Program-made: the position numbers and the translations under genes | Part shown: positions 37,940 through 50,473 of the stretch, piece after piece | Layout: every line of letters begins with the position of its first letter | Numbering within the stretch: position 1 is the stretch's first letter | DNA from: Campylobacterales bacterium | Lineage (GTDB): Bacteria; Campylobacterota; Campylobacteria; Campylobacterales; Sulfurimonadaceae | Direction of reading: 5' to 3' | NCBI GenBank assembly: GCA_026390135.1 | Contig: JAPLGN010000022.1 | Span: 62,001 to 126,000, forward strand | Length of the DNA stretch: 64,000 nucleotides | Notes under the pieces: model-generated | What the model saw: the letters and a program-made list of their open reading frames with translations, nothing else | What the model was told of the DNA's origin: nothing | The model's database searches: none

Positions 37940-38335
37940 TTAGAACATATGAGAGTGAGCGGCAGATTCAACACGAGCAGAAACAGACGCGATCATAGCA
38001 TGAGAATCCGCGACACTGCTAATAAGAGCTTTTGCTTCATCAAGTGCTTTAGCAATATCGCTCTCACTATCACCACGAATAGCAACAGCACCATCGACCA
38101 ATACGGTTACCGTATTGTTTGCAACTTGAACGACACCCCAGTTGACAACGATGGACTCTTTTTTACCACTCTCTTGAATAATATCAATAACACCTGCTTT
38201 AAGAAGTGTTGTCAATGCTACGTGCCCAGAAAGAACACCAAATTCACCCTCTTCTCCAGGAACTGTTACAGTTGTAACAGGACCATTGAAGATGGAACCG
38301 TTTGGGGTTAGCACTTCTAAATTTAGAGTATCCAT
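37940..38335 (-). CDS. atpC: ATP synthase epsilon subunit
   Basis: A 131-residue F1 epsilon subunit with the N-terminal beta-sandwich (LEVLTPNGSIFNGPVTTVTVPGEEGEFGVLSGH) and a short C-terminal helical domain. It couples and inhibits F1 rotation. It is the last ATP synthase gene here, between atpD and tolQ. Confidence 0.96.
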   Translation of the reverse strand: MDTLNLEVLTPNGSIFNGPVTTVTVPGEEGEFGVLSGHVALTTLLKAGVIDIIQESGKKESIVVNWGVVQVANNTVTVLVDGAVAIRGDSESDIAKALDEAKALISSVADSHAMIASVSARVESAAHSHMF

Positions 38336-38355
38336 TTCATTCCTTTAAAAAGCAA

Positions 38356-40658
<2,303 letters not shown>

Positions 40659-40667
40659 TAAAGATCC

Positions 40668-42185
40668 TTATTGAGCAACGAAAGTAGTTTTAAACTCTTC
40701 GATCGCTTTTTTCATCATTCCCATCGTCTCATCATCAATTTTTGATGTTGTTCGGATGTTCTCAAGAATTTGCGGATAACTCGCATCAATAAATGGATAA
40801 AGATCTGATTCAAATTGTACAACAGCTGACACAGGAAGGTCATCAAGATACCCTTCATTACCTGCAAAAATAATCAATGCTTGCTTTTCAGCTGGAATTG
40901 GAGAATATGGAGGCTGTTTCAAAACTTCTACCATACGCTGACCACGCTCAAGCTGTTTACGGCTTACTTCATCCAAGTCAGAAGCAAACTGAGCAAACGC
41001 TTGAAGCTCACGGTATTGTGCCAAATCAAGACGCAATGTTCCCGCAACTTGTTTTGTTGCTTTGATTTGTGCAGCACCACCAACACGTGATACAGAAAGA
41101 CCTACGTTAATCGCAGGACGGATACCCGCATTAAACAAATCAGTTTCCAAGAAAATCTGACCGTCAGTGATTGAAATAACGTTGGTTGGGATATACGCCG
41201 CAACGTCACCCGCTTGTGTTTCGATGATTGGAAGAGCAGTCAAAGAACCTGCACCCAATTCATCATTAACTTTTGCTGCACGCTCTAAGAGACGTGAGTG
41301 GATATAGAAAACATCCCCTGGATACGCTTCACGGCCTGGAGGACGACGAAGGATCAAAGACATTTCGCGATACGCTACTGCATGCTTAGAAAGATCATCA
41401 TAAACGATCAAACCATGACGTGCTGAATCACGGAAGAATTCACCCATTGTTACACCAGTATACGGTGCAAGGAATTGAAGTGCTGCAGCTTCTGAAGCCG
41501 ATGAAGCAACGATAATCGTATACTCCATTGCGCCCGCTTCTTCAAGACGACGGATAACGTTAGCAACCGTTGATTCTTTTTGACCGATAGCAACGTAAAT
41601 ACATACTACACCGTTACCTTTTTGATTGATAATCGCATCAAGAGCAACGGTTGTTTTACCCGTTTGACGGTCACCAATGATAAGCTCGCGTTGACCACGT
41701 CCGATTGGAACAAGACAGTCAATTGCTTTAATACCGGTTGCCATTGGCTCGTGTACTGATTTACGTGCCATAATTCCCGGAGCTTTTTCTTCAATGAAAC
41801 GTCTTTGAGTTGTCTCAATCGGTCCTTTTCCATCAATAGGTTCACCAAGAGCATTAACAACACGCCCAAGAAGTGCATCACCTACAGGAACTTCCAATAA
41901 ACGTCCAAGACGTTTAACGCTCATACCTTCACGAAGTAATTTAGCACGACCGAGAACAACGATACCAACACTGCTCTCCTCAAGATTCATAACAAGACCT
42001 TGAGTCCCGTCTTCAAATTCAACCATTTCACCGGCCATAACATTATTTAGACCGTATACTTGGGCAATGCCATCTCCATATGAGACGATTTTACCGGTTT
42101 CATTAATATCTACATTAAGTTCGAAATTGCCAATTCGCTCTTTTATGATTGAACTGATTTCATCTGCTTGTACTTTTGCTACCAC
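40668..42185 (-). CDS. atpA: ATP synthase alpha subunit
   Basis: The non-catalytic F1 alpha subunit, 505 residues, with Walker [12 protein letters not shown], the [13 protein letters not shown] segment and the arginine finger region [13 protein letters not shown]. The start codon is GTG (42185), supported by an AAAGGAG ribosome site 6 bases upstream. It lies between atpH and atpG. Confidence 0.99.
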   Translation of the reverse strand: MVAKVQADEISSIIKERIGNFELNVDINETGKIVSYGDGIAQVYGLNNVMAGEMVEFEDGTQGLVMNLEESSVGIVVLGRAKLLREGMSVKRLGRLLEVPVGDALLGRVVNALGEPIDGKGPIETTQRRFIEEKAPGIMARKSVHEPMATGIKAIDCLVPIGRGQRELIIGDRQTGKTTVALDAIINQKGNGVVCIYVAIGQKESTVANVIRRLEEAGAMEYTIIVASSASEAAALQFLAPYTGVTMGEFFRDSARHGLIVYDDLSKHAVAYREMSLILRRPPGREAYPGDVFYIHSRLLERAAKVNDELGAGSLTALPIIETQAGDVAAYIPTNVISITDGQIFLETDLFNAGIRPAINVGLSVSRVGGAAQIKATKQVAGTLRLDLAQYRELQAFAQFASDLDEVSRKQLERGQRMVEVLKQPPYSPIPAEKQALIIFAGNEGYLDDLPVSAVVQFESDLYPFIDASYPQILENIRTTSKIDDETMGMMKKAIEEFKTTFVAQ

Positions 42186-42206
42186 TAGTTTCTCCTTTCG
42201 CGAGGG

Positions 42207-42743
42207 TTAAATTGCTTTTAAAATGTGCTCTGTAATTTGAGCATTAAGGCGGCTTTTTGAAAAATCGATTTCAACATTGAGACCATCTACGACAACACGG
42301 ACACCGTCACACTCTGAAGCTGCAAACTCCAAAGAGATAGTAGCACCCATTTTAGCCCCAAGATCACGTGAAATAGAATCAATTGTTATTTGATCGATTT
42401 TGGAAACGCTGTAAATTCGACCGTTATAAACACGTTTGATCGATCCTATTTGGCGTTTTAACTCTTTTGCAATGGCTGGAATCAATATTAAACGCCCATT
42501 TTCACCCAAAAGCTTAATAAGGTTATTGATTTCACTGCTCTTCGCATTTTCTACCATTCCAAGAATTAAAGTAGTTTTTGCTGAAGATGCAATATCATTG
42601 CTGTTCATGATTTGAAGAAATTTCGAATCATCAAAAGCAGTTGCTAAAACTGCAAAAAGATCAGAAGTGTTATCCAATGACGATGAATCTAAAACTGCAA
42701 CAAGAGACTGAACGTAACGTTTAGCAATCATTTCTTGCTTCAT
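42207..42743 (-). CDS. atpH: ATP synthase delta subunit
   Basis: A 178-residue delta (OSCP-like) subunit that ties the F1 head to the peripheral stalk. The N-terminal KRYVQSLVAVLD and the central LIKLLGENGRL match the family. It follows atpF with no gap and precedes atpA by 21 bases. Confidence 0.94.
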   Translation of the reverse strand: MKQEMIAKRYVQSLVAVLDSSSLDNTSDLFAVLATAFDDSKFLQIMNSNDIASSAKTTLILGMVENAKSSEINNLIKLLGENGRLILIPAIAKELKRQIGSIKRVYNGRIYSVSKIDQITIDSISRDLGAKMGATISLEFAASECDGVRVVVDGLNVEIDFSKSRLNAQITEHILKAI

Positions 42744-43259
42744 TTACGCCACCTTCTTTTTCAAAATATCGGTCATAGCTTCGCTACCCATGCTAGCATC
42801 ACTAGCAGACATAACATCACCCATAACTTCATTAACAACGCTACGTACCATTTGACGCTTCTCAAGATCCATTAATGCATTGCTTTGCTTTTGCATAATC
42901 TCTGTATCTTGATCACATTGAGACATAACTTTATCACTCAAAATTTTGCACTCTTTTTTTGTCGTTTCACCAAGCTCATTAACAAAACGCGTTGCTTCTT
43001 CAATCTTTAGCTCTGCAGATTCTTTAAGACGCTTTGACTCACGGAGACGCTCTTGAACTTTTTCAAGTTCGCCTGCAATACCCGCACTTCGACCACCAAA
43101 ATAATTTTTGAGTGGTTCCGCCAAAAGGTAGTAAAGGATACCTGCGAATACAAGGAAGTTGACGGTTCGTTGAACTATATCCGTTGAACCCTCGTGCGCT
43201 GCATCAGATCCAAAGAGATATGCGCTAAGCATTAATACAGTTATTACTATTTTACCCAT
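42744..43259 (-). CDS. atpF: ATP synthase b subunit
   Basis: A 171-residue stalk subunit. The N terminus has a hydrophobic signal-like segment (1-17) and then the transmembrane helix (TVNFLVFAGILYYLLAEPL, about 30-50), followed by a long charged coiled coil. The extra N-terminal hydrophobic piece is common to this lineage. With the preceding b' gene it forms a heterodimeric peripheral stalk. Confidence 0.95.
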   Translation of the reverse strand: MGKIVITVLMLSAYLFGSDAAHEGSTDIVQRTVNFLVFAGILYYLLAEPLKNYFGGRSAGIAGELEKVQERLRESKRLKESAELKIEEATRFVNELGETTKKECKILSDKVMSQCDQDTEIMQKQSNALMDLEKRQMVRSVVNEVMGDVMSASDASMGSEAMTDILKKKVA

Positions 43260-43268
43260 AGACTCTCC

Positions 43269-43691
43269 TTATATCTGATGAAGCTTAGCAGAAACTGCCG
43301 CTTGAAAATTAGGGACTTCCAATCGAAGTGCCCCACTCAATCGTGAACGCTCTTCGGACATCGCCTCTTCGAACTTAGTATACTCTAGTGCTAGCTCAGC
43401 ACGTTTTGCTTCAATCTTGTTGCTCGCCAACGCTTTGGCCTCTGCAACAACTTTTTCTCTCATTGCATGCGCTTGTAGCTTGCCATCATTAACAATCTTT
43501 TCAGCAGTGGCGTGAAATGCAGCAATCTCAGAGTCGTTGTTACCAACTTCTTCAAGATCTTTTTTAATATCTGCATCTCTTTTTTCCATGTAACTGAAAA
43601 GAGGTTTATAAAGCAAACTATTTAGAGCGGCAATAAGGACAAGGAAGACAATCAGTGTACTGACTAACAGTATCGGACTTATATCTAACAT
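43269..43691 (-). CDS. atpF': ATP synthase b' subunit (second peripheral-stalk subunit)
   Basis: A 140-residue b-type subunit with an N-terminal transmembrane helix (about 6-26) followed by LLYKPLFSYMEKRDADIKKDLEE and a long coiled coil. Two different b genes side by side mark the Campylobacterota and photosynthetic style of ATP synthase. It is the first atp gene of the operon. Subunits a and c are not in the window. Confidence 0.94.
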   Translation of the reverse strand: MLDISPILLVSTLIVFLVLIAALNSLLYKPLFSYMEKRDADIKKDLEEVGNNDSEIAAFHATAEKIVNDGKLQAHAMREKVVAEAKALASNKIEAKRAELALEYTKFEEAMSEERSRLSGALRLEVPNFQAAVSAKLHQI

Positions 43692-43756
43692 ACCACCTCC
43701 TAAAAGTTACGTGATTATACAACTCTTAAATTGAAGGGACAGTTAAACGGAGTGTT

Positions 43757-44605
43757 TTATGACGAAAGTGTGGATAAAAATGTATCAATTTGCTCATTAT
43801 CATCAAAATCAATGGTGAGTTTTGATCCTTTTTTGGATGATTTTAAACCCATTTGTTCTAAAAAGAGTTGTAATCTTTTAAAATCAAGCTCAACCAATTT
43901 ATTCATATCATACGAAGGAGCAGTGTCATTCGTTTTGATTTTCTTAACCATTTGTTCGACATCACGAACACTAAGCTTTTGTCCGATAATCGAATCAATA
44001 ATGAGAACTTGCTCTTTTTCTTCTAATCCTACAACAACTTTTGCATGACCGGCAGTTATTTTTCCCTCAATCAGAGCTTTTCGACCTTTATCGCCTAACT
44101 GCAATAAACGAAGAGTATTGGTAATTTGAGCACGACTTTTGTGCACTGTACTTGAGAGCTGTTCATGAGTTAATTCATGGATTTCAATCAATTCTTGATA
44201 AGCTTGTGCCAAATCAATAGCATTAAGCTCATCACGCTGAATATTTTCAATAAGAGCATGCTGACGCATTTGCTCATCGCTAACCGAGACAATAATTGCT
44301 TTTATCGTTTTTAATTTAGCCAATTTACTCGCACGAAGGCGTCGTTCTCCGGCAATAAGGATATAACCATCGAGATCTTCTTTAACCACTATTGGCTGCA
44401 AAAGACCATGTGTTTTAATTGATTCAGCAAGTTCCGCTAAGGACTCAGAATCAAAATGTTTTCGAGGCTGATAAGGATTTGGACGAATTTTTGAGAGTGG
44501 AAGTTCTTCTACTCCCCCTTTCTTTGGAAGTTCATTATCATACGCTTCTTCGATTTCACTGAGTAACGCCCCTAAACCACGCCCTAATGCGGATGCTTTT
44601 GCCAT
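43757..44605 (-). CDS. parB: Chromosome partitioning protein ParB
   Basis: A 282-residue ParB/Spo0J protein that binds parS sites and partners ParA. The CTP-binding/ParB core shows PYQPRKHFDSESLAELAESIKTHGLLQPI and IAGERRLRASKLA, and the helix-turn-helix follows (HEQLSSTVHKSRAQITNTLRLL). A basic C-terminal dimerisation domain ends the protein. It is 10 bases downstream of parA and 65 bases upstream of the atp genes. Confidence 0.97.
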   Translation of the reverse strand: MAKASALGRGLGALLSEIEEAYDNELPKKGGVEELPLSKIRPNPYQPRKHFDSESLAELAESIKTHGLLQPIVVKEDLDGYILIAGERRLRASKLAKLKTIKAIIVSVSDEQMRQHALIENIQRDELNAIDLAQAYQELIEIHELTHEQLSSTVHKSRAQITNTLRLLQLGDKGRKALIEGKITAGHAKVVVGLEEKEQVLIIDSIIGQKLSVRDVEQMVKKIKTNDTAPSYDMNKLVELDFKRLQLFLEQMGLKSSKKGSKLTIDFDDNEQIDTFLSTLSS

Positions 44606-44615
44606 AAATACCCCT

Positions 44616-45398
44616 TTACGCGATAATGGCGTATGCTAGATCTTGATACGCTATTGAACCACTAGATTTTACATCGTATAAAATAGCCGGCTTACCAAAA
44701 CTTGGTGACTCTGCGAGTTTTACATTGCGAGGAATAACTATAAAATTATCTTCACTTGATTTAAAGAGTTTGCTCTGAAAATGTTGGCGCAAATCGGCAA
44801 ATACTTGGCGAGAAAGATTATTTTGAGCACTGTACATGGTCGGCAAAAAACCTTTGATTGTCAATTTTGGATTGATTGTTTTACGTACTAATTTTACGGT
44901 ATTTAACAACTGCGCCAATCCTTCCAATGCAAAAAACTCACACTGTATTGGAATAATAACCGAATTGGATGCCGAAAGTGCATTGATCGTCATTGGCCCA
45001 AGCGCAGGAGGAGAATCGATGATAATATAATCGTAATCATCTTTTACCTGCGCAATGGCTCGTTTTAAAATAAGTTCTCGCCCTTTGGCATTAGCTGCAT
45101 CATAATATTCTTTTTCAATACCGACAAGACCGATATTTGAAGGAGCAATAAAAAGTTTAGGCAATGCTGTCTTTAGAATAATTTCACGTAATTTTTTGGC
45201 ACCGATAAGAACATGATAAATATTAAATTCATAGTTGTTACGGTGATAGCCCAATGAAGTAGTCGCATTGGCTTGAGGATCAGCATCGATTAACAGCACT
45301 CTTTTCTCAGCGACAGCTAACGAAGCGGCTAAATTTACAGCAGTCGTTGTTTTACCAACGCCTCCTTTTTGGTTTGCAATTACAATTACTTCGCTCAT
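44616..45398 (-). CDS. parA: Chromosome partitioning ATPase ParA (Soj)
   Basis: A 260-residue Walker-type ATPase with the deviant Walker A loop [18 protein letters not shown], Walker A' [12 protein letters not shown] and Walker [13 protein letters not shown]. It drives chromosome segregation with ParB. Its start overlaps the birA stop by 4 bases. No origin of replication is evident in the window, although par genes often lie near it. Confidence 0.97.
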   Translation of the reverse strand: MSEVIVIANQKGGVGKTTTAVNLAASLAVAEKRVLLIDADPQANATTSLGYHRNNYEFNIYHVLIGAKKLREIILKTALPKLFIAPSNIGLVGIEKEYYDAANAKGRELILKRAIAQVKDDYDYIIIDSPPALGPMTINALSASNSVIIPIQCEFFALEGLAQLLNTVKLVRKTINPKLTIKGFLPTMYSAQNNLSRQVFADLRQHFQSKLFKSSEDNFIVIPRNVKLAESPSFGKPAILYDVKSSGSIAYQDLAYAIIA

Positions 45399-46030
45399 CG
45401 TAAACTATATATCCTTTGTCCATTGCATTCAAGGGAACCGTCTTCGCATAAGACAGCATCATTCAATTCAATTGTTGTATTGTTGGAGTGTGTTGAAAAA
45501 GATTTACTTCTTTCAAATTCTAACTGGAATTTACTAAATATCTGCTTCCATGATGGAAAACATTTTAGGTGCATCATATAAAGATTACTTAACTCTTCAG
45601 GAGAGATCTCTACGTCTATCGTTGCAAAAGTTTCTGGTGCATTTTTTAAATTAATCCCGACTCCACAGATAAGGGAATCTCCAACTAAATTAGTAATCAA
45701 TCCGCCTAGTTTTTGTTCCCCTAAATAAAAATCATTCGGCCATTTTAACCATATTTTTGACCCTAAATCTTCCAAAATTTCTTTGAGTATGTATGCAAAA
45801 TAAATAGAAGAAGATTCGAGTTTTAAATCATTTGGTAACGAGGATCGCTCAATGGCAAAGGAGATAAAAAGATTTCCCTCTTCACCAATCCAACTGTTTC
45901 CTCTCGAACCACGACCATCACTTTGTATCGTAGCACCTACACAAACAGGCGATTTTAGCCTCTTATTTTTAAGAGCATCAAGAAGATACCCTTGGGTAGA
46001 GTCAATCTCATCAAGCCAGAGTATTTCCAC
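45395..46030 (-). CDS. birA: Biotin--protein ligase (no DNA-binding domain)
   Basis: A 211-residue class I biotin protein ligase that attaches biotin to acetyl-CoA carboxylase BCCP. The biotin/ATP site [11 protein letters not shown] and [15 protein letters not shown] are present. It lacks the N-terminal helix-turn-helix of E. coli BirA, so it is a ligase only. The start is GTG at 46030, inside the 3' end of fmt (20-base overlap). Confidence 0.93.
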   Translation of the reverse strand: MEILWLDEIDSTQGYLLDALKNKRLKSPVCVGATIQSDGRGSRGNSWIGEEGNLFISFAIERSSLPNDLKLESSSIYFAYILKEILEDLGSKIWLKWPNDFYLGEQKLGGLITNLVGDSLICGVGINLKNAPETFATIDVEISPEELSNLYMMHLKCFPSWKQIFSKFQLEFERSKSFSTHSNNTTIELNDAVLCEDGSLECNGQRIYSLR

Positions 46031-46922
46031 AAACCAATCGCTTCCCGTTTAAGTACGCCACTGCGGAAGTCTCTTGCTTCGAAGGAGCTTGTAACGTAGT
46101 CACTCGAAGAGATCCTTTCGTACATTGAATCACAATACCTGTCCCATCAATAGCGATGATCTCTCCTGGATTACCCACACTCTCATCATCTTCAAAAGTA
46201 AGCGATTTAATCTTTAATCCCGACTCAGTGAATATGCCAGGCCATGGAGTAAAAGCGCGATAACGATTATGTATCTCACGCGCATTCTCAAATGTAATCA
46301 ATCCATCTGTTTTAGAAATCTTTTTACAGTGCGATGCTTTTAATTCTTCTTGCACAATAGCAGTTTTTTGATCCCAAGTACGTATCACATCCAGCGTTAA
46401 ATCGCACGCAATAGCGGTTAATCGTGCGTATAATGATTCTACCATTTCATCTGGTGCGATAGTCAAACTTGCAATTTTAATAATAGCGCCCGTATCCAAT
46501 CCCTCATCCATCCACATAGCCGTCACACCGCTCATTTTATCATTATTAAGAAGTGCTTGCTGGATTGGGCTGGCTCCACGATAGTTAGGGAGTATCGAAG
46601 CATGTAGATTAATACACGGTACGTAGTCTAAAATTGCTTTGGGTAATATCTGTCCGTACGCTGCTACAACAATCAAATCACATGGAATGCTTAGAACCTG
46701 CTCAACGGTATCAGGATCTCTCAAACGACTGGGCTGATAAATCGGGATATTTTTTTCTTGCGCAAAAACTTTTACACTGAGAGGAGTCAAAAGTGCTTTA
46801 CGGCCTACCGGTTTATCAGGCTGCGTATAAACGGCTACAACTTCGACATCATTAGCTTCAACAAGAGTACGCAAAATTTGAGTTGCATACTCAGGTGTTC
46901 CCATAAAAATAATACGTGTCAT
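46011..46922 (-). CDS. fmt: Methionyl-tRNA formyltransferase
   Basis: A 303-residue enzyme that formylates initiator Met-tRNA. Clear signatures are RIIFMGTPEYAT, the formate-site motif NLHASILPNYRGASPIQ, and MDEGLDTG. The C-terminal tRNA-binding domain is complete. The ATG shares its A with the proB stop, so the two are coupled. Confidence 0.97.
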   Translation of the reverse strand: MTRIIFMGTPEYATQILRTLVEANDVEVVAVYTQPDKPVGRKALLTPLSVKVFAQEKNIPIYQPSRLRDPDTVEQVLSIPCDLIVVAAYGQILPKAILDYVPCINLHASILPNYRGASPIQQALLNNDKMSGVTAMWMDEGLDTGAIIKIASLTIAPDEMVESLYARLTAIACDLTLDVIRTWDQKTAIVQEELKASHCKKISKTDGLITFENAREIHNRYRAFTPWPGIFTESGLKIKSLTFEDDESVGNPGEIIAIDGTGIVIQCTKGSLRVTTLQAPSKQETSAVAYLNGKRLVCGNTLA

Positions 46923-47689
46923 TAAAGTTCTTTCCCTTTAAATAAACTTCCGCCTTTATGGGAATCTTCAAGTAAAAAAGATCGTACATCACTCAAATCG
47001 AAACCGCTTGCCAAAAACATCGAACCACCACGCTTTAGTAAAAAGTCAGCTGCTTTAAGCTTCGTAACGATTCCACCTGTTGCAAAATTATGATTAGGAG
47101 TCACTTCCATAATCAGTTCTTCTTCTGTAATAAATTCAATGCACGCGCGTACAGTAGCATCCATATGACTTCTAGGATCTTTATCATAATAGGCATCAAT
47201 ATCAGAGAGAATAATGAGCATATCCGCTCCAAAATGATGTGCTGCATATGCCGAAAGCTGATCATTGTCTCCCAACACCAACTCCTCCGTAGCGGTTGCA
47301 TCGTTTTCGTTGATAATAGGAACAACGTTGTGGGCAAGGAGGGTTTCGATGGTGTCTTTGGCTTTTTGGGACTCTTCTGAGGTGTTAAAATTGGCAGCAG
47401 TTACCAAAATTTGTGAGGGAATGAGGTTGTGATGTTCAAACATTTTACGGTATTTGTTCATCAATATCGGCTGACCGATAGAGGCAAGAGCTTGTTTATT
47501 GGCAAGAATTTTTTTATCAAGCTTTAGCTCGGTATAACCAGCGGCTACTGCCCCTGATGAGACTAGAATAACTTCATATTTGGCTTTAAGCTCCGCAATA
47601 AAATCGACCAAAGCCTGCATTCTATCTTTTGCAATACGGTTTTGCTCACTTAAAACAGCGCTGCCAACTTTTACAACAAGCCGTTTCAT
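46922..47689 (-). CDS. proB: Glutamate 5-kinase
   Basis: A 255-residue amino acid kinase making glutamyl-5-phosphate, the first step to proline. Features are [32 protein letters not shown] and the [13 protein letters not shown] nucleotide motif. The PUA domain of the longer E. coli enzyme (367 residues) is absent, as in many relatives. It overlaps the obgE stop by 4 bases. Confidence 0.95.
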   Translation of the reverse strand: MKRLVVKVGSAVLSEQNRIAKDRMQALVDFIAELKAKYEVILVSSGAVAAGYTELKLDKKILANKQALASIGQPILMNKYRKMFEHHNLIPSQILVTAANFNTSEESQKAKDTIETLLAHNVVPIINENDATATEELVLGDNDQLSAYAAHHFGADMLIILSDIDAYYDKDPRSHMDATVRACIEFITEEELIMEVTPNHNFATGGIVTKLKAADFLLKRGGSMFLASGFDLSDVRSFLLEDSHKGGSLFKGKEL

Positions 47690-48780
47690 TTGCGCTCCGA
47701 CACGACCATTTGATAAAGTGCATACGTCAATGGTTTAATATTAAGAGCAATAGCCGAAGAAATAGGAACAATGAAAGCCGGTAATGATTTATCATAAAAA
47801 CCTGTATCAAAACTTTCTTGCTCATACACAGGAAAATCGCTGCTAAAACCAAATCGGCTTTTTTTCGCTGCATCCAACTTAACAAGCTTCAAAAATGAAT
47901 TCGTTTTTTCAATTGCTTCTTCAGGACTCATAGCATCTGCACGTGTCAATGCAATTGCATAGCTACGTTCAGCCAATAGTGGTGAAAAAGCAACTAATTC
48001 TTTTTTAAGTGTTTCATACTGGTACTCTAACTCATGATAGGATGCTAAATCGATCATAAAGAGCAAAGTTTTTGTTCGCTCAATGTGACGTAAGAATTTT
48101 AGACCTAGCCCTTTACCCTCAGACGCACCACCGATAATTCCTGGAATATCGGCCATGATATAGGAATCGTAATCAATATTGATTTGACCAAGCTTAGGAG
48201 TAAGAGTCGTAAATTCATAGTTTGCCACTTCTGGACGAGCATTTGAAACCGTTGAAATGAGCGTTGATTTTCCAACATTAGGAAATCCGACCAACCCTAC
48301 ATCCGCAATGAGCTTAAGATCAAGCTTAACGACTCTGACAACTTCAGGTTCACCCGGTTGTGCATACATAGGTTTTTGGTTAGTTGAAGATTTAAAGTGA
48401 ACGTTTCCAAGTCCACCGCGTCCTCCTTCTAAAAAGAGAACTTCTCTTCCATCTTCGAGTAAATCTAGCAACACTTCACCCGTTTCAACGTCTACCACTT
48501 GTGTCCCAGGAGGTACAACAACAACAAGTCGTTGCCCCATTCTTCCTGCCATGTTAGAGCCCATACCTGGTTTGCCTTTTTCAGCTTTTAGGTTTTTATT
48601 CCCCTGAAAATGTGATAGCGTATGCGTGTTATTATCAACTCTGAAATAAACATCACCGCCTTTTCCGCCATCTCCACCATTTGGTCCGCCTTGGAGGACG
48701 TATTTTTCACGTCTGAAACCAACGCATCCCGCGCCGCCCTTACCTGAAGAGAGAGTGAGTTCTACACTGTCATTAAACAT
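47686..48780 (-). CDS. obgE: Obg family GTPase
   Basis: A ribosome-associated GTPase of 364 residues. The glycine-rich OBG fold is at the N terminus ([30 protein letters not shown]), and the GTPase domain has [28 protein letters not shown] and a TRAD G4 motif. The ATG at 48780 follows an AAAGGA site by 6 bases and fits the family; an in-frame start 24 bases upstream does not. It heads the obgE-proB-fmt-birA-parA-parB operon. Confidence 0.97.
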   Translation of the reverse strand: MFNDSVELTLSSGKGGAGCVGFRREKYVLQGGPNGGDGGKGGDVYFRVDNNTHTLSHFQGNKNLKAEKGKPGMGSNMAGRMGQRLVVVVPPGTQVVDVETGEVLLDLLEDGREVLFLEGGRGGLGNVHFKSSTNQKPMYAQPGEPEVVRVVKLDLKLIADVGLVGFPNVGKSTLISTVSNARPEVANYEFTTLTPKLGQINIDYDSYIMADIPGIIGGASEGKGLGLKFLRHIERTKTLLFMIDLASYHELEYQYETLKKELVAFSPLLAERSYAIALTRADAMSPEEAIEKTNSFLKLVKLDAAKKSRFGFSSDFPVYEQESFDTGFYDKSLPAFIVPISSAIALNIKPLTYALYQMVVSERK

Positions 48781-48821
48781 CGAGTATCCTTTATATAACG
48801 CCAAAAGAATAAAATTCTGTT

Positions 48822-48868
48822 GGCTACGCTAGCCTACATAAGGCGCTAAAGATTGTCTTTAAAAGACA
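48822..48868 (-). promoter_or_regulatory. Inverted repeats in the obgE leader
   Basis: Upstream of obgE are GGCTA-CGC-TAGCC (48822-48834) and the near-perfect palindrome TGTCTTTAAAAGACA (48854-48868). They lie in a 195-base gap that starts with the rpmA terminator. No clear promoter pair is visible; the repeats may be leader structure or an operator. Confidence 0.35.
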
Positions 48869-48946
48869 GAAATTATTTGCTCAATACCACATTTTGCGAA
48901 ATAAAATACACTATTAAAAAAATAATATCTTGGAAAAAGCATAAGA

Positions 48947-48967
48947 ATCGAGCATAAAATGCTCGAT
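48947..48967 (-). terminator. Rho-independent terminator after rpmA
   Basis: Read on the minus strand, a 9-bp perfect stem ATCGAGCAT/ATGCTCGAT with a 3-base loop lies 8 bases after the rpmA stop, followed by TCTTATGCTTTTT. It separates rplU-rpmA from the obgE operon. Confidence 0.8.
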
Positions 48968-48975
48968 GGAGGAAA

Positions 48976-49233
48976 TTAAGCGGCAGGTATTACTGAAACT
49001 TGTTTGCGTTTTTTGTCTTTGCGCTCGAAAGCAACAACACCGTCAACTAATGCATACAAAGTGTGGTCTTTACCCATACCGATATTTTTACCTGGGTGAA
49101 CTTTAGTTCCACGTTGACGAATAATGATATTACCCGCACGTACAACTTCACCACCGTATTTTTTAACACCGAGTCTACGTCCCGCTGAATCGCGGTTATT
49201 CTGTGTACTACCCTGACCTTTTTTGTGAGCCAT
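48976..49233 (-). CDS. rpmA: Ribosomal protein bL27
   Basis: An 85-residue L27 with the usual N terminus [22 protein letters not shown], directly as the mature short form without the cleaved extension of Firmicutes. It sits near the peptidyl transferase centre. It is the second gene of the rplU-rpmA pair, 17 bases downstream of rplU. Confidence 0.98.
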   Translation of the reverse strand: MAHKKGQGSTQNNRDSAGRRLGVKKYGGEVVRAGNIIIRQRGTKVHPGKNIGMGKDHTLYALVDGVVAFERKDKKRKQVSVIPAA

Positions 49234-49250
49234 GCTATTCTCCTACTCTA

Positions 49251-49559
49251 TTACGCGTTGATCGCAGTGATACGAACACGTGTGTGATCTCTACGGAAAC
49301 CACGTTTAACTTTACTGTCTTTACGACGACGTTTTTTGAAAATTACGACTTTACGGTCACGACCTTCATTGATTACTTCAGCCATAACAACAGCACCCTC
49401 TACGAATGGAGTACCTGTGCGAAGTTCGCCGCTATTAACAGCTAAAACCTCTTTGATTTCGATGGCAGTCTTAGGATCTAGTCCCATTTTATCGAACAAG
49501 AGGATATCGCCCACTTGAACTTTGTACTGTTTACCACCATTTTTAATGATTGCGTACAT
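49251..49559 (-). CDS. rplU: Ribosomal protein bL21
   Basis: A 102-residue L21 ([40 protein letters not shown]). The ATG at 49559 is favoured because the AAGGA ribosome site abuts the ATG six bases upstream. The promoter -10 TACAAT is at 49597-49602. Confidence 0.97.
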   Translation of the reverse strand: MYAIIKNGGKQYKVQVGDILLFDKMGLDPKTAIEIKEVLAVNSGELRTGTPFVEGAVVMAEVINEGRDRKVVIFKKRRRKDSKVKRGFRRDHTRVRITAINA

Positions 49560-49596
49560 TAGCATTCCTTACCTATAAGTCTACAAAAAGTTGCGA

Positions 49597-49602
49597 ATTG
49601 TA
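49597..49602 (-). promoter_or_regulatory. Probable -10 box of the rplU-rpmA promoter
   Basis: On the minus strand this reads TACAAT in the context CGCTACAATTCGC, 37 bases before the rplU ATG, a frequent layout in this lineage. No good -35 is visible. Confidence 0.45.
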
Positions 49603-49663
49603 GCGAAATAATATTTAAGCTTAAATTAAAATGCAGTGTCTATTATTGGAACACCTCAAGTTT

Positions 49664-49733
49664 ATGTATCTCTTTACGCTATTTTGATACATAATCTAGC
49701 TAAATCATTATACATTATTCTCTATTAGCTAGA
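49664..49733. repeat. Two adjacent inverted repeats between DUF3365 gene and rplU
   Basis: ATGTATC...GATACAT (49664-49670/49686-49692) is followed two bases later by TCTAGCTAA...TTAGCTAGA (49695-49703/49725-49733). They fill the gap after the DUF3365 stop. They could form terminator-like or leader structures; no T-tract follows directly. Confidence 0.5.
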
Positions 49734-49749
49734 CATAATAGTTGTTTTA

Positions 49750-50304
49750 TTACTTTGGTAAAGTAACAACTATCATACCTCGAAGATCACCCATGACATA
49801 TCCCATTGCTTTATCTTCAGGATACATTTTTTTTATTTCTTTGAAAAGTGGAGACTCACTTGCAATATTCCCATGGCACTTTAAACATGCTTCGCTATTA
49901 ATAACAATCGGTTTATAGTACATATACTCTTCATTTCGTTGCTTTATCTCATATGATGGTAGTGGTTGTCCAGAATGCTGAAGTTCTGCCCATCTTCTTA
50001 ATATGATTTCTTCCTCAGCATTAGCGACATTAATCGGATTGCGATTTTTAAGACTTACGCGTTTAACTGTTACATTAGACTCTTTTCCGACTTGATCAGT
50101 AAGATTCAAAGCATTTTGTGAACAAAAATTAAGTGCGCCAATTGGCCCTGACCTTTGCATGTATCCTTTTAATTCACCGCTTAATTTTTCTAATAAGCTT
50201 GCTGAAACTGCCGATCCCTTTTGTCCAGCTTGTTCTCCTGACAAAGATCCTGCGAACAAAAGTGAAGATGAAACTATTAATGATAATAGAGAGTATCGAA
50301 TCAT
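49750..50304 (-). CDS. Periplasmic DUF3365 (Tll0287-like) heme-binding protein
   Basis: A 184-residue secreted protein. A signal peptide (about 1-18, ending FAGS) is followed by a DUF3365-type domain, with AIGALNFCSQNAL-like segments (GALNFCSQNA), VKRVSLKNRNP, and one c-type heme site CLKCHG near residue 140. It probably acts as a periplasmic heme sensor or electron carrier. The ATG at 50304 is favoured because AAAGGA lies 7 bases upstream. It is a single gene, divergent from the marR operon. Confidence 0.87.
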   Translation of the reverse strand: MIRYSLLSLIVSSSLLFAGSLSGEQAGQKGSAVSASLLEKLSGELKGYMQRSGPIGALNFCSQNALNLTDQVGKESNVTVKRVSLKNRNPINVANAEEEIILRRWAELQHSGQPLPSYEIKQRNEEYMYYKPIVINSEACLKCHGNIASESPLFKEIKKMYPEDKAMGYVMGDLRGMIVVTLPK

Positions 50305-50403
50305 AAACATATCCTTTATTATAATTACTATAATTTTACACGATCTCTATTTATTTGTATATTAAACTAGACTTTTACTTATACTCATTGTTAAAACATT
50401 ATC

Positions 50404-50432
50404 TTGACATTTTAGGTGTCCAGAGATACAAT
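50404..50432 (+). promoter_or_regulatory. Promoter of the marR-RND efflux operon
   Basis: TTGACA (50404-50409) and TACAAT (50427-50432) are 17 bases apart. The start of transcription would fall next to the palindrome at 50442-50459, and the ATG is at 50474 after TTAGGAG. Confidence 0.7.
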
Positions 50433-50441
50433 TCGTTCAAT

Positions 50442-50459
50442 TAGTTGCATAGTCAACTA
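50442..50459. promoter_or_regulatory. Palindromic MarR-type operator
   Basis: TAGTTG-6 bases-CAACTA is a perfect 6-bp inverted repeat of 18 bases, the size and style of MarR-family operators. It overlaps the expected transcription start, so the MarR protein encoded just downstream is its likely ligand (autorepression). Confidence 0.65.
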
Positions 50460-50473
50460 TTTAGGAGTTTATT

